NCBI GenBank assembly: GCA_018136815.1
Contig: CM030931.1
Coordinates: 5,152,148-5,216,147, forward strand
Origin: Isochrysis galbana
Lineage: Eukaryota > Haptophyta > Isochrysidales > Isochrysidaceae
Reading direction: 5' to 3'
DNA length: 64,000 nucleotides
Both the position numbers and the translations under genes were made by a program. Under the pieces are notes generated by a model. That model was given only the letters and a program-made list of their open reading frames with translations. It had not been told where the DNA came from and made no database searches. Every line of letters begins with the position of its first letter. Within the stretch, counting starts at the first letter, position 1. Shown here in pieces: positions 35,601 to 44,994 of this stretch.

Positions 35601-36968
35601 GATAATCAAGTCCCATCCGAGGTCTTGGACGAGATCCGCGTCCCCTTCGAAGTGCGGAACGTAGTCGACGTCGGACGGAAACAAATCGCACGTCGCCACA
35701 TCAGCGCCAGCAAGCAAAAACATGGACGAGACTACTCCACTCGTCTCGCCGATAATCAAGACGCGAGGAGGCGAGATGCCGTCGGTCTGCACGGCCTCGA
35801 CGTCACGCCTTACGTCTCTGAGTGTGACACAAATTTCGTCGAAGTGGATAGGTAGCACCTGAGCTGGAGACTCAGGCGATCGGCTAGGGCGCAGAACAAG
35901 CTGCGCCGCCTCGGCAATATCTTTCGGCATTACGTGCGCGGCACCGTGAGCGGCGGCGCGTTGGAAAGCGAGATCGATAACGTACGAGAGGGTCTCGCCC
36001 TCCTTCAAGGAAGGGCGAGTGCGCGCGAGATGTATGAGCAAATCTTCAGCGGCCGGAACCAAAGTCAGGCACACTGAAAGCTGACAAAGCGGAACGACAG
36101 CGGAAACGGAAACGGGACTGCGAGTGACCGGAATGGACGGAGACGCGGCGGCCAAGGTGCGAACCATCTGAAAAGAACGGGACACGACGGCCGGAAGAGA
36201 GTCGGACGAGAATAGAGCGGGTCGAGAACGGAACAATCGGCGGAATGCGCGTTGCACGACGGAGGGTATGTTGGCGAACACCCCTTCGTCAGCTAAGGAA
36301 GATTCATCAAACAAGCTAGTCGGTAGCGGTCGCCAACCCAATCGGGTTGGTGCAACCATCGTAGGCGGCGCGAGCCAACGGCGAACAGCGAGGGTGTAGG
36401 CCACCGTCCATCCGGAGGGGCTAACCTCGCTAGCACGGCCAAGGCAGCTTAAAGGCGAGTCTCGAGGGAACGAATTGGCCAGTCCATCCAAGATTTGACT
36501 GGCGACAGCAGACGGATCGGCAGCGACGGAGCTCAAGGCAAGAATTAGCGTTGAGCGCTCGAAATCGAGAGCATTGAACGAATGATTCGAGAACGACGAG
36601 AGCGACGAAGGAGGTAGCGAACGAACGGCGAGAGAGAACGGGACTCCCGGAGTCGAGTCGTCCCCACCACATATGAGCAGATGAGGGTGACTCCGGATCG
36701 ATTGAACGACTGAAACGAAAACGCGAACTTCGGGAACGACGGGATCGCAACCTAGGGTAGTATCCCCAGGTTGGAACGACAACAAGAAGGCTTTGCTCAG
36801 CCGTCCGAGGGACGGCGAGCTCGTAGATCGGAGAGGCGAAACGTTAGAGGTACGAAATGAAACGCGAACGGGAGTGACAGAAGTATCGAGAAGCGAAAGG
36901 GGTGGCGGTCCAGGCCGCCGAGGAATTGAGAAGTCAACGAAGCATATGGCGGCGGCCTCGCCTATTCC
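29619..36968 (-). CDS. Pol polyprotein with methyltransferase-like domain and chromodomain
   Basis: The frame follows the gag TAG directly (open from 36968); no initiator is needed if it is read through. Regions in order, by position: unknown N-terminal domain about 36780-35790; phage-type DNA cytosine methyltransferase-like domain 35775-35180 (HPPCTYL at 35597-35577, then an ENPKMHHYA motif); aspartic protease (LADTGAG, about 34300); RT about 33130-32450; RNase H about 32190-31850 (KTDAAS, VELLAALE, IDHQAL); integrase with H2C2 zinc finger (HDHLCHLG..CHEC, about 31310-31200) and D,D,E core (CDVV, RSDSGSN, LVERA) to about 30700; chromodomain about 30240-30090 (YLVKWRGY..TWEP). The RT active-site box reads YLND (32652-32663) rather than YxDD, which should impair catalysis. 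Confidence 0.92.
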   Translation of the reverse strand, partial: GIGEAAAICFVDFSIPRRPGPPPLSLLDTSVTPVRVSFRTSNVSPLRSTSSPSLGRLSKAFLLSFQPGDTTLGCDPVVPEVRVFVSVVQSIRSHPHLLICGGDDSTPGVPFSLAVRSLPPSSLSSFSNHSFNALDFERSTLILALSSVAADPSAVASQILDGLANSFPRDSPLSCLGRASEVSPSGWTVAYTLAVRRWLAPPTMVAPTRLGWRPLPTSLFDESSLADEGVFANIPSVVQRAFRRLFRSRPALFSSDSLPAVVSRSFQMVRTLAAASPSIPVTRSPVSVSAVVPLCQLSVCLTLVPAAEDLLIHLARTRPSLKEGETLSYVIDLAFQRAAAHGAAHVMPKDIAEAAQLVLRPSRSPESPAQVLPIHFDEICVTLRDVRRDVEAVQTDGISPPRVLIIGETSGVVSSMFLLAGADVATCDLFPSDVDYVPHFEGDADLVQDLGWDLIIAHPPCTYLSNAGLRWIHSNPQRMSDTISAAKQFRRRLNAGAPFLAVENPKMHHYAKSLLGGLEATQYVHPWQHGTGHTKATGLYLSPNFPPLMPTCIVPGRQHAMANLPMSPHRGSMRSRTYVGIAGAMAMQWMPVILDYCRRTPSRPATSAASLLSQARDLQSSQLAAQAGSSSSSEPSNVSSVAAIDMGWRPWLGSPRSSLLPVRPARMIRKVRNRWRVWTAVRGAQGSISYTWLPLSPSLASALDAEVRLHSSAVEEEPLPILAPSPSPSSSLPFVPMPPLLETCASVSFPDTFTPKGWHAALRLTWSDQERLALLPTPPCRLGLGALPDLHPPLPPLDRPARRSVADVIADHRQRHAAFVPSGFTPALNQPAVVASLTREVPARLVSDTPPSLYPRHCLYVRDLIVCRHSATGPTRYIVDSALAVNKTLADTGAGPSVVTTELLATLPRDACVLVEHASDRPAVVGPDGNPLRTRGYATLVFSLSGVEFRHRFLVVEGAPMLLLGNDFLEAYAACIELSPDAGRDSRLTLMVNNRRVPSLVSTRPRLSSAPLVAVISADSPRAEESSLVPISDNVSSRQAHGESPPAMSTSVPLPPLDPELEPPPRLDFTRSPPSSPNRSSAAVEIEPLFADVSTSAVASKEFALYTRQPITIPSRSRGMFSVRLPLEIIENYPDSAILVDRLPPRDGLDSPPMVATSVETPTPEGEVLITVWNLAPRPVTLPAYSPVASAYIEYKLHEARPTVAGDRDDPESSLTEAQRALLDAITIDPDKQLSPSQRQRVRCLLARHIDAFALDPKNPRHTHVMEVELPLLPGATAHRHAPSKMGDEGRAIVDKHVAEMEAAGIIRKSNSPWASRVVLVGKKDGSVRFCVDYRDTNSKLRISDSPLPLTVEAIDRLSRGQGSRDSLFLCLLDLASGFWCLPIKEEDKPITAFCTHRQKYEFNYLPFGVQSGPSYMCRLMDAVLQGLAWEICMPYLNDIGIWSTGTGSTLEERIDTSFEQMLHRLDLVLERLRWAGLSCKASKCILFAIKGEYLGHVVSRRGLEMDPKKVEAVRSIDPRHIDSLEKVRSFLGLCSYYRRFIKGFAHVAAPLTDLTRTGVDVATVSQSPECQTAIRRLIELITSTPVLAAPRHDKEFIVKTDAASTLGIGGILSQVDDHGHEHVVAYYGRRLTAAERHWTTTEVELLAALESIRTWRPYLWGRHFRLVIDHQALRWLHTMKDTVQGGPASRLMRWALKLSEYRFTVEHKPGANHKDADGVSRLVAADAGTSETSAPKQGGGQLLAAVVPNSRSTTASNNQSPAVAASRSRTTTASSLQADERSSRMSSTTRDSINLSYLDVGTPNAEALKEAQAEDPDCHDLIRFLSSAPHNPDLDHRRLRWLSRESSRCLLRSGLLYRRVPARDGEKLCLYVPKTMRRAYLEAFHDHLCHLGDNRMARLLRDRYFWPGMNADVSEHVRQCHECTLAKPPFRHLADPKGPQVGAYPFDIVFCDVVSMAPTHDVIKGSRGFDKLLVFVDSLTRWIEAAPHNGDPSSADALHAFMSYVVSRHGVPRQLRSDSGSNLASQLTSIILERTGTDLRPSTPHHHESVGLVERAQQTLINMARATDEGGGHWVDHLPFFLMSMRASANRITRMSPAALLYGRELRLPAQLSDPSETGPSPELPQEIRSYAWKMHCRLKAAWAAAYDATLESQADALADTLRTHSPPIQFAPGDRVVRKIPGLRNKLLYHYSGPYRIAEALGAGRYRLRDQENRLLSEEVHVTNLRPYYTLTDEDPVQADEYLVDALLDRKGRGDSRQYLVKWRGYAKAAATWEPLAELLRRCESLVTAYDDAHPFPPLRKPQMRKRAAESQSQTVSAPPTSHAIEAPVGSETTGSDHQAPRRSPRLAPSSHSGPIAHVSHLPVSARPSVANPAGPMMRPQHAVFVLGQWWYSSGSSRGSPWFGSHAFAHAALASPTFVRCRSEAFARLSPSDRTLVSLLDTPSAFF

Positions 36969-38068
36969 CTAACGGCGGTTGCGGCCGAGGACGACGAGAC
37001 GACGAAGGTAGGCGCGGTGGGCGTCGGGGATCTCCGGCTCGCCCTCGCAAAGGAAGCGGATGAACGGCTGGCAGTAGTACGGCGAATGGGCGCCATCGCC
37101 TGTCCCATATCGCCAATTGTCGGGGTGGTCGGGACGGGCCGTATCGTGATCGGGAGGAGCGGGGCGGAAGGCACAATAGGCACAGCCGGTGGCTGTGGTC
37201 CATACACCGCCCTCAGACGTAGGGCGCTGCGTGCGGGGCACCTTCATAGACGCGTCGGTCGGACGGGCCCTGGCGAATGAAGCAGCCAGGTCAGCGTGCC
37301 CACAGTAGCGTGACATCGGGTCGAAATCTACCTTAGCATTACGCCAAGATTCCAAATCCCATTTGGCGCCCTCGGGATGGCCGAGGTTGTCCGAAGGCGG
37401 CGCGCAGCGGCGGCTCTTTTGCGATGGCGGTGTGTCGAGAGGTGGGAGTCCACCCTCCAACTTGGGAGGCGGCTCCCTGGTGTGGTCGGTGCGTCCCTGG
37501 TGGGACCGATCTCCATTGCGATTATTTCGAGTATCGGAGCCGCGGCCGCTTCCTGAGGTAGCGGCCGAGGGTTTGTCGCTTTTGTCCGGAGCTGGCTTCG
37601 AGGAACCCAGGCGGTCCTTAACCATCCGGACGACGTCGTCGATGTGGGCGATTGTGAGCGGACCGTCCGCCTGCTTGCTGCTCCGCGAAGCCTCAGCACG
37701 TGCCTGCTCCGCTGGAGCCAGCACCATGCGCGCGATCGAGATGCAAGACAGCGAGTGATGCGGCGCGTCTCCGGCGGCAACCGCCTCTATGCCTCGCTTC
37801 CACGCTTTGAGGAACTCGAACGAGTTCTCCGCTCCCCGTGCGCGGTCGCTTTCGTCGGCTTTGACGCAGGCGTCGAATCTCTCGTTGATTTCGTGCGTGA
37901 AGGCAGGGAACTTGAAGACGTTAGCTGCCGTCACCGTCGGGTCATTCATTTTGCGAACGAAGGCGTCGGTCACGCGAGTGGCCAGAGTCACTAAGTCCTC
38001 GCCCTCCGAGCGCGTGGTGCAACGGTCCCATTCCGCGGACGCAGTCTCTTTGGCGAAACCTTTTGCCC
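36969..38068 (-). CDS. Gag-like protein, 5' truncated
   Basis: About 365 codons from the deletion junction (near 38068) to TAG 36969-36971. The sequence has a predicted helical middle and a basic, Ser/Gly/Asn-rich hinge. A Cys/His-bearing C-terminal part follows (GCAYCAFRPAPPDHD, then YYCQPF) in place of a classic zinc knuckle. The apparent N-terminal extension MDPTSCRQSS upstream to 38216 is LTR sequence fused in frame by a deletion, not native gag. The TAG is followed by 61 open codons and then pol in the same frame. Confidence 0.7.
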
Positions 38069-38069
38069 C

Positions 38070-39007
38070 GGCGAGAGGCGAGGGTGAGTGAGAGGAGGGC
38101 TGTGTTGGCAGGGGCTGGCGAGGCGAGGAGAGTTTGTAGGGTACGAGTGTTACGAGAGCGAGAGCGACGAGAGCGAGAGCGACGGATGACGACTGACGAC
38201 AAGACGTCGGATCCAACGATGCTGCGACACCGACTCACGAACACACTAGAATCATTCACCCAAACCAAGCAAAACATGAAATAACCGAGACCCCACATCG
38301 CCGGTAACTCAAACACGTCGCGAGAGACAGAGAGAGAGAGCGAGAGAGAGAGAGAATCCGCAGCGACGGTCGGAGCGTGTCTTCGCTTTGGATTTTCCCA
38401 CCAAGGCGGAAAGTCGAAGAGGAACGTTATGTCGCGCAACCACGGCGATCACATTGGATACAGATCGCAGCGAGGTATCCTTGCAATCGAAGAAATCTTG
38501 CTGTTGAGCGTGGACCTTCTAGACGTTTCTATCGAGCAACCCCGAGTAGCAACCAAGGGAGGAGAAAACCAAAAACCAACGGGACCAAGGGCTTCCATGC
38601 AACTTGCATCAAGGGGAAAGATAACCCAAAACCAAAGCAGCGAATCTAAATCAATCTCCAAGGGGAGATGGCAAACCAAGGACCAAGGAGAAAGATTCCC
38701 TCACCCAAGCAGCGAACCTAAATCGATCTCCGAGGGGAGATGGCAAACCAAACCTGATTGCCCCCAGAAGCAGGTAAAGAAACGCGGGGAGATAGCGAAT
38801 TAAACCTTTTGCGAGGCGCCTGGGAGGAAGAAAGGTGGGGAAACTTCCCTTCTCTTCGAGAGAGCAGAGGGAGGGCGCTCCAGAACCCTAGATCCTAGGC
38901 GTCCACGCGAAGTTTTTGACCGAGAACGAGAACGAGAGAATTATAACGATAAATACCGAACGAAGAGAAGAGAGAAGCCTAGCGAGAGTCGATTCGCGAA
39001 TGCGACA
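38070..39007 (-). repeat. 5' LTR, inner end deleted (938 bp remain)
   Basis: Identical without gaps to 27713-28650 apart from one visible substitution. The 180 bp corresponding to 27533-27712 are missing and the sequence passes directly into gag. The outer end is intact and followed by the TGCGA duplication. Confidence 0.9.
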
Positions 39008-39012
39008 TGCGA

Positions 39013-40435
39013 GCGTGTAGGCGCGAACAAGGCCCCCAGAAGATGTGGGCCTACCCAGGTGCACAGCAAGGAGGAACTACTCGAGCATCCCAGAGGGGTG
39101 TGGAGGGGCGGCGCACACCTGAGCAATGGCGGCATAAGACTCGCTGGTGTGGCCTCCGAGGTGACGGGCAGGCTCGCAGGCTCGGCAGCCCTCCGACCGT
39201 CCGACCGGGGCGGCCGCCACCGTAGTTCTGAGATTCACGCTTGAAACACGAAAAAAAAATCCCGTGACTAGCTCAGCGGCTTGGCTGAGACAAGCCACGT
39301 GTAAGGCAGGTTGTTTGTTTGGCGTGGGTGGGAGAGGGGCAAGCATGCTGAACGAGAGGGAGCGGAGCGCGGCTCGCCTGGCATGAAAGCACGCCCGTGA
39401 CGCCGTCCCCGTACCTAGCAAGTTAGTTTGTAGTTTGTAAACCTCATTCCCCACGCCCGAATATGCAGTAAATATGTGAAATGTGTACAAAAACGTAATG
39501 ATGTGTTATTTGGAAAAGTTGACCCAAATATGTAGTTCAATATGTCACATATTTTTACCAAGGCCTATCGCCAAGCGGCCGCCTACGGCGCGCGCCTCTG
39601 CGAGTTTCGGGTGGCGTGGCCTATGCCTAGACTAATTATGTTGTGCTAGGCCGTCTGCCGGTGCGTGGAGGCTCCGTTAGGAGCTCTGAGCCGCCAGGGT
39701 CGGTATAGCCATCCCAGAAACGCACGTGTAACCCCCCTCCATAGGCCCACCGGCGTCGCCAGGCTCCAGCTACCCATAGAAAGCGCACACACGGAAACGT
39801 GAGCAAGGGGCGACAAGCAGCGGACGGCGGCGTTCAGCGCTCTAGAGTCAGGCCGACGGCGAATTCGTTAGGTGAGGGAGACCATCCTCCTCCTCGACTT
39901 TACACGTTGCAATATGATTTGCTTCTTTCTCACCGTCCGCCGATGGTTTGCCCCTCGTGAAGGAATGCCCTGAAGTCTCCGCGGAAACCTCCTCTCTCTC
40001 CTCTCTCCCCGTTTTGCCGCCGACGCGTGCGAGGTCTCTACTTCATCCTAAGGTTAGAACCGACGGGGAGGGCGGCCACGCTCCCCCCCCCCCCCCCCGC
40101 CCTTCCCTCTCTAGGTAGTCTCTCTCCCGCTCGCCCCGCTCGCCCTCTCCCCATCTCTCGTTTTTATCTCTTAATCGCTTCTCTCTCTCACCTCCTCGGC
40201 ATCCTCCGCATCTCTCTCCTCTCTCCACACCCTCGCTGCAGAACGCATCTCCCTCTCTCGCTCCTCCCCCTCCCTCGCCTCACCGACCCATCCTCCCTCC
40301 CTCTTTCTTCTCTATCCTCTCCTTTCTTCCCTCTCTCTCGACTACCCTCCAGACTCCTCCCTGCCACTCCCCCAGCCCCACCCCCTCCCTCTCTCTCCTT
40401 CTCTCTCCCTCCCTCCCTCTCTCTCACTCTCCGCC
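39013..40435. other. Intergenic and promoter region upstream of the histidine gene
   Basis: At 39420-39571 is a partial copy of the 44995-45464 MITE (AATATGTAGTTCAATATG and its end). 40080-40432 is a nearly pure C/T tract running up to the ATG of the HisD-HisG gene. No other gene was seen. Confidence 0.5.
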
Positions 40436-43400
40436 ATGCCACACGAGGCGACCCCACTCACACGACTGCGTCCCGAGGAGGTCCCCGCGATCCGGCGCGA
40501 CCCAGTGGACCCCAAGGCGCGGCTGGCTGCGGAGCCCATCGTTGAGGCTATCCGCACCGGTGGCGAGCCCGCCCTCCGCTCGTATGCAGAGAAGTTTGGA
40601 GAGCTGACTGAAGGAGCGCCTCTCCTCCTCGAGAGAGAGAAGGAGCTGAAGGCCGCCTGGGAGTCCATCTCGCAGGAGCAGCGGAACTGCCTCTCGCGTA
40701 CGGCGCAGCGAATTCGCCACTTTGCGCGCTCGCAGCTCGCTTCCGCGCAGGAGATCTCCGTGCCCATCCCCGGAGGAGAGGCCGGCCACACGCTAGCGCC
40801 AGTCGAGGCCGCAGGGTGCTATGCTCCCGGAGGGAGGTACCCACTACCCTCGACGGTGCTGATGACGGCGGTGACCGCGCGGGTGGCTGGGTGCTCACGC
40901 GTCGTTGTCGCCTCACCACGGCCCACAGCCATCACGCTTGCCGCCGCCTACATCGCTGAGGCGGACGTGCTCATTCCGGTTGGAGGCGCACAAGCCATCG
41001 CGGCGCTTGCGTACGGCGCTGGGCCGATTGGCGCGTGCGACGCTGTCGTCGGGCCAGGCAACATGTACGTCACTGCCGCCAAGTCACTCGTTGCTGGCCG
41101 CGTCGCCATAGACATGCTCGCTGGCCCATCCGAATGTCTCGTCATCGCGGACCATACCGCGTCGGCCAAGGTCGTCGCCGCGGACCTCCTCGCACAGGCA
41201 GAGCACGACCCGTCGGCGCTGCCGGCGCTGATTTGCCTGTCGGAGGATTTTGTTGACGCCGTCGACGCCGAGATCGCCATCCAGCTCGCCGAACTCGAGA
41301 CCAAGGAAACGGCCGCCGTCGCGCTCAAAAACGGCTACGCTGTCGTCGTTAAGGATATCGAGGCTGCATGCGAAATGTCGGACAGACTGGCGGTCGAGCA
41401 CGTTGAGCTACACGTGCAGGATGAGATGGTGCGCGTCGGCAAGACCCGCGACCGGGTCTAACCCCGTAGCGAGCCTTTGCGCAAGCGGTACCACGCGCTG
41501 CAAAAGATGGCGGCGCCTTGCGCTCACCTCCGGCTGCCGTTGGCTGCAGGCTGTTGCACGCAAGCTCAAGCACTACGGAGGACTCTTCGTTGGTTCAGGC
41601 GCTGCCGAGGTGTTGGGTGACTATGGCGCTGGTCCGAACCATACCCTCCCGACTGGCGGCACTGCGCGCTCGTACGGCGGTCTCTCAGGTTAGCGCGAGG
41701 TGGCACCGGAGGCGTAGGATGGCGGTCCGGGCGGGCGCGTGATTTGTCACCTCACGAACCACTGCGAGACAGCGTCGACCATGCGCACGAGGCGCGGAGG
41801 GGGCTTTACCTGCTTGTCAGGAGGGGCAGCTTGTCGGAAGGACAGTGCCGTGATGCACGAGCGCTTCCTGTGCCGCAAACTTATCGACTTGCTGAGAACT
41901 CTCCGCCTTCCCCACGTCTGCCATCAGTGTTCACCTTCCTACGCACGCGTACGTGGATGCGGGTCGACGATCCCCTTGCTGCGTGCACCATGATCGCCGA
42001 TGCCAAGGCGCTGGGCGAGATGGAGGGTCTCATGGGTCACGCTGCCGCAGCCGCCGTCCGGCTGCCGCGCCACAGTGGCAGCGGGGAGGCTCTGACCGGA
42101 TCCGCAGCGCTTAAGAAAAACCTCTCCACAAAGGACTGGGATACCAAGGGTAACCGCCTGCACTTCGCGCTGCCGAAAAAGGTATGCCTCTTTTACTCGA
42201 GCACCTAGTGACGCGATGGGCTTCCTGTGAGCCTCGATCTGAGTCTCCCGCACTCGCGCTGCGGCGAACGCCTTCTCAGCATCTTAACGTCAAGCTGATG
42301 CGCCTCTGACCCCGCTGCTTGGGCTTACTTCCCAGGGCCGCATCGCCGAGAAGTGCCTCAAGTTCTTGGCAGCGGCAGGGCTCGAGTACGATAGGCCTGA
42401 CCGTGTTGATGTGGCCCTTGTGCGCAACATGCCCATCACGATAATCTTCCTCCCTGCCGGCGACATTGCGCAGTACGTCGGCGAGGGAAACGTGGACCTC
42501 GGCATCACAGGTGAGCCGCGATGCGGTGGGGCGTAGTAGGACCATGGTAGGACGTCACGCATTCGCAAAGCAGCCGGACTACGTATGCCTTTCCTTGGCC
42601 GTGTACTTTGCCTTTCCTTGGCCGTGTACTTGGCGAGCCCGCGTGGTCGCCCGTATTCCACCTGCGGCTTCCCCGGCCGATGTTGCGCGCGACCACAGGA
42701 GAGGACATCATCGCCGAGGCCGGCGTCTCGGTGCAGAAGGAGATGCAGCTCGGATTCGGCAAGTGCCGCCTGTCGCTCCTGGTGCCAAATGAGCACCGGG
42801 ATGCTCGGCCTGCCGACTATGCTGGCCACCGTATCGTCACATCGTTCCCCGAGGTGGCCAAGGCCTACTTCGCTCCGTTGGACGCCGCCGCCGGCGTAAA
42901 GACCTCGATCAAGTTCGTGTCCGGCTCCGTTGAGGCCGCGTGTAAGCTCGGGCTCGCCGACGCGGTCATTGACCTGGTCGAGACCGGTACCACCATGCGC
43001 GCGGCTGGGCTCTGCGAGCTTGTTTCACTCCTCGAGACACAGGTGCGGTCGCGTGGTGGCTTAAGTGTTGAGGTCGAGGGCCTTCCGGACTAAGCCTTCT
43101 CAACTGTGGCTGCTCAGCTTGTCTTTCACATCACCATGATCTCCCTTTACTGCTTTCATTGCAGGCGGTGCTCATCTCCAACCCGCACTCGCCGCACCGC
43201 GAGCTCATTACAATGATCAAGGCCCGTATCCAGGGCCATCTCGATTCCACAAAGTGAGCCGCAACTGCGCCCGGGGCCATCCGTGTGCGCCCTTTGCGGC
43301 ATGTCGCACTTACTTCGATCTGCCCATTGCACCCATTGTTCTGTGCTCTCCTCGGATCCGACCCGGGTGCACTCCTGCCATTGCAGATACGAGCTGATCC

Positions 43401-43794
43401 AGTATAATGCCTCGCGCGCCATCCTGCCTGAGTGCATCAAGCTGACCCCAGGCAAGAAGTCGCCAACCATCCAGCCGCTCGAGGACGCCGACTTTGTCGC
43501 CGTCTCTGCTATGGTACCCGTCAAGCAGGTGCGGCAACAACATGTGTGGCGTCAACACCCGGCCTCGGCCTTCGTGTTGGCGCTCCCATGCGACATGCCT
43601 CTCTGTCGCGTCCTTCCTTGGCTCAATGCCCACGTCACCCCACCTTCACGCCTCGGCCGCCGCTCGCTTGTGTGTCACCGCGTCAACCCACATGCCACCT
43701 TTGACGATGCCAGGTTGCCAAAATTGTTGACGCCCTCATTGCTGTCGGTGCAACTGACATTATGGTCTTCACCATCAAGGACTGCCGTGTTTGA
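40436..43794 (+). CDS. Histidinol dehydrogenase - ATP phosphoribosyltransferase fusion, 738 aa, 8 exons
   Basis: One gene joins the last enzyme of histidine synthesis (HisD, histidinol to histidine) to the first (HisG, ATP + PRPP). Exons: 40436-41428, 41550-41688, 41928-42181, 42336-42510, 42699-43042, 43165-43253, 43387-43528 and 43714-43794. All introns are GT-AG and all phases agree. HisD fills residues 1 to about 445 and carries the family signature [18 protein letters not shown] plus SAEVLGDY-like and PNHTLPTGG motifs. HisG starts at about residue 451 ([16 protein letters not shown]) with signature [16 protein letters not shown]. It ends with the long-form regulatory ACT-like domain ([31 protein letters not shown]). 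Both halves are full length with key motifs. There is no obvious plastid leader. Confidence 0.93.
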
Positions 43795-44986
43795 GCAGGC
43801 CCGCTCAAGCCCAACCAAGTTGCAAGGAAGCAAGATAGCAGACAATCCATTATCGCCGCGTGCTGACAAGTCGTGCCATCTATTTTCAATACTCCGTGAG
43901 CAGCCCGGGGATGGCGTCAGAGTGCATCATCTATTTATGCCTATTGTCATATTGCTGCCATTGAATCGCGGGCGTAACCCACAGCGTTGCGTGTTGTTGA
44001 CCCGTCAAGGGGGTGCGTCTAGCTGGGATCGTGGGCGACGCTCGTGCCACGATGCCCTCCCATGATGGGCGCGGGTGCCCTTGGATCGCCTCATAGCTTC
44101 TGTGGCAGATCCGCGCAGGATCGCTATTGTCCTAGCGGCGATTGGAGGTCGCCATCGGCTTGCGTATCGACTCAACGCGTCCTATCTTCAGGCTGGTCCT
44201 CAATAGTGGTGGACGCTCTCTGGTGCACATAGCGGCATCACTGTGCACACTCTCCGCATGGCGTGACGATGCATTTGCGACGTGGCTAGATGCTTGCATC
44301 ATTCCGTTGCAATTCGACGTCTTCGAGCGCATCCAGATAGTGGTCGGGTAAGCCTGGGCTTTGCCAAGGGCAATAACAGCTACCAGTATAAATAGAGACC
44401 CAAGGCAGCTTGTGGCGTTCACAATTCAGTCGGTGTTGTTGCCGAGGAGCTATGTGCTTGTGTGCAACGCGCACGTACCAACTCTCTTGCTTTGTGAGCG
44501 CAGCGTCGAGCAGTCTCTAGCTACTAGCTACCGCCACGACCCACATACTAGACAGAGCAAGCCGCGAGTCATCTCGACCCGAGACCTGAGTAATATAAGG
44601 ATAAGCGGATAGATATAGATAGACTCCGAAACTCCGAAAAAGGAAGTACGGCGGCGATTCCACGGGAGCGGGGGGCGGCGCAGCCGCGAAGGCGAGAATG
44701 TCGCCAGGAGCCTCGGGTGGCGGCAGCGTGGTGGACGACGCGAGCGACTGCGGCGCGGGGAAAGGCGGCACGGGCGGCAGCATGGTGGACAACGATGTGG
44801 ACGCTAAGGGGCCCGCGGGGAGTGTTGGTAGTGGTGGTGGTGTGGATGGAGCTGTGGATCTTTACCGCCAGCCAATGAATGAACATATGGGGTGGGGAGG
44901 GACGAGGAGGGGCCAGGAGACGTCGAGCTCGGGCATCGGGCAGCGGGTATGGACAGGACAGGAGGCGGGGTGGGATCAGGCGGGTC
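43795..44986. other. Intergenic, nothing recognised
   Basis: Several short frames exist but none has protein-like conservation or domains. A Gly/Val-rich frame at 44698-44997 derives from GTGGTGG-type low complexity. Confidence 0.4.
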
Positions 44987-44994
44987 GTTGTATT

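Larger units (their letters stand above)
27533..39007 (-). mobile_element. Ty3/gypsy chromodomain LTR retrotransposon, 11.5 kb
   Basis: The element reads on the minus strand. Long repeats at both ends are in direct orientation, and TGCGA flanks both sides (27528-27532 and 39008-39012), a 5-bp target duplication. The 3' LTR is preceded by a polypurine tract AGCAGGGGGG. Order within: 5' LTR, gag, a single TAG, then one long pol frame with methyltransferase-like domain, protease, RT, RNase H, integrase and chromodomain. The two LTRs differ at one visible base (C28119 versus T38476) over 938 bp, so insertion was recent. The copy is defective: the inner part of the 5' LTR, the primer-binding site and the start of gag are deleted. 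Confidence 0.92.

Noticed and set aside
36786-36968. Separate start codon for pol
   Set aside because: There is no ATG at the apparent start near 36785; the frame is continuous with gag apart from one TAG, so readthrough or a nonsense mutation explains it better.
38069-38216. Native gag N-terminus MDPTSCRQSS..
   Set aside because: The same sequence occurs inside the complete 3' LTR and in the third LTR copy; it is LTR DNA fused to gag by a deletion.
42470-42792. Overlapping small ORFs in the HisD-HisG introns
   Set aside because: They span exon-intron borders and disappear once the phase-consistent exons are joined.
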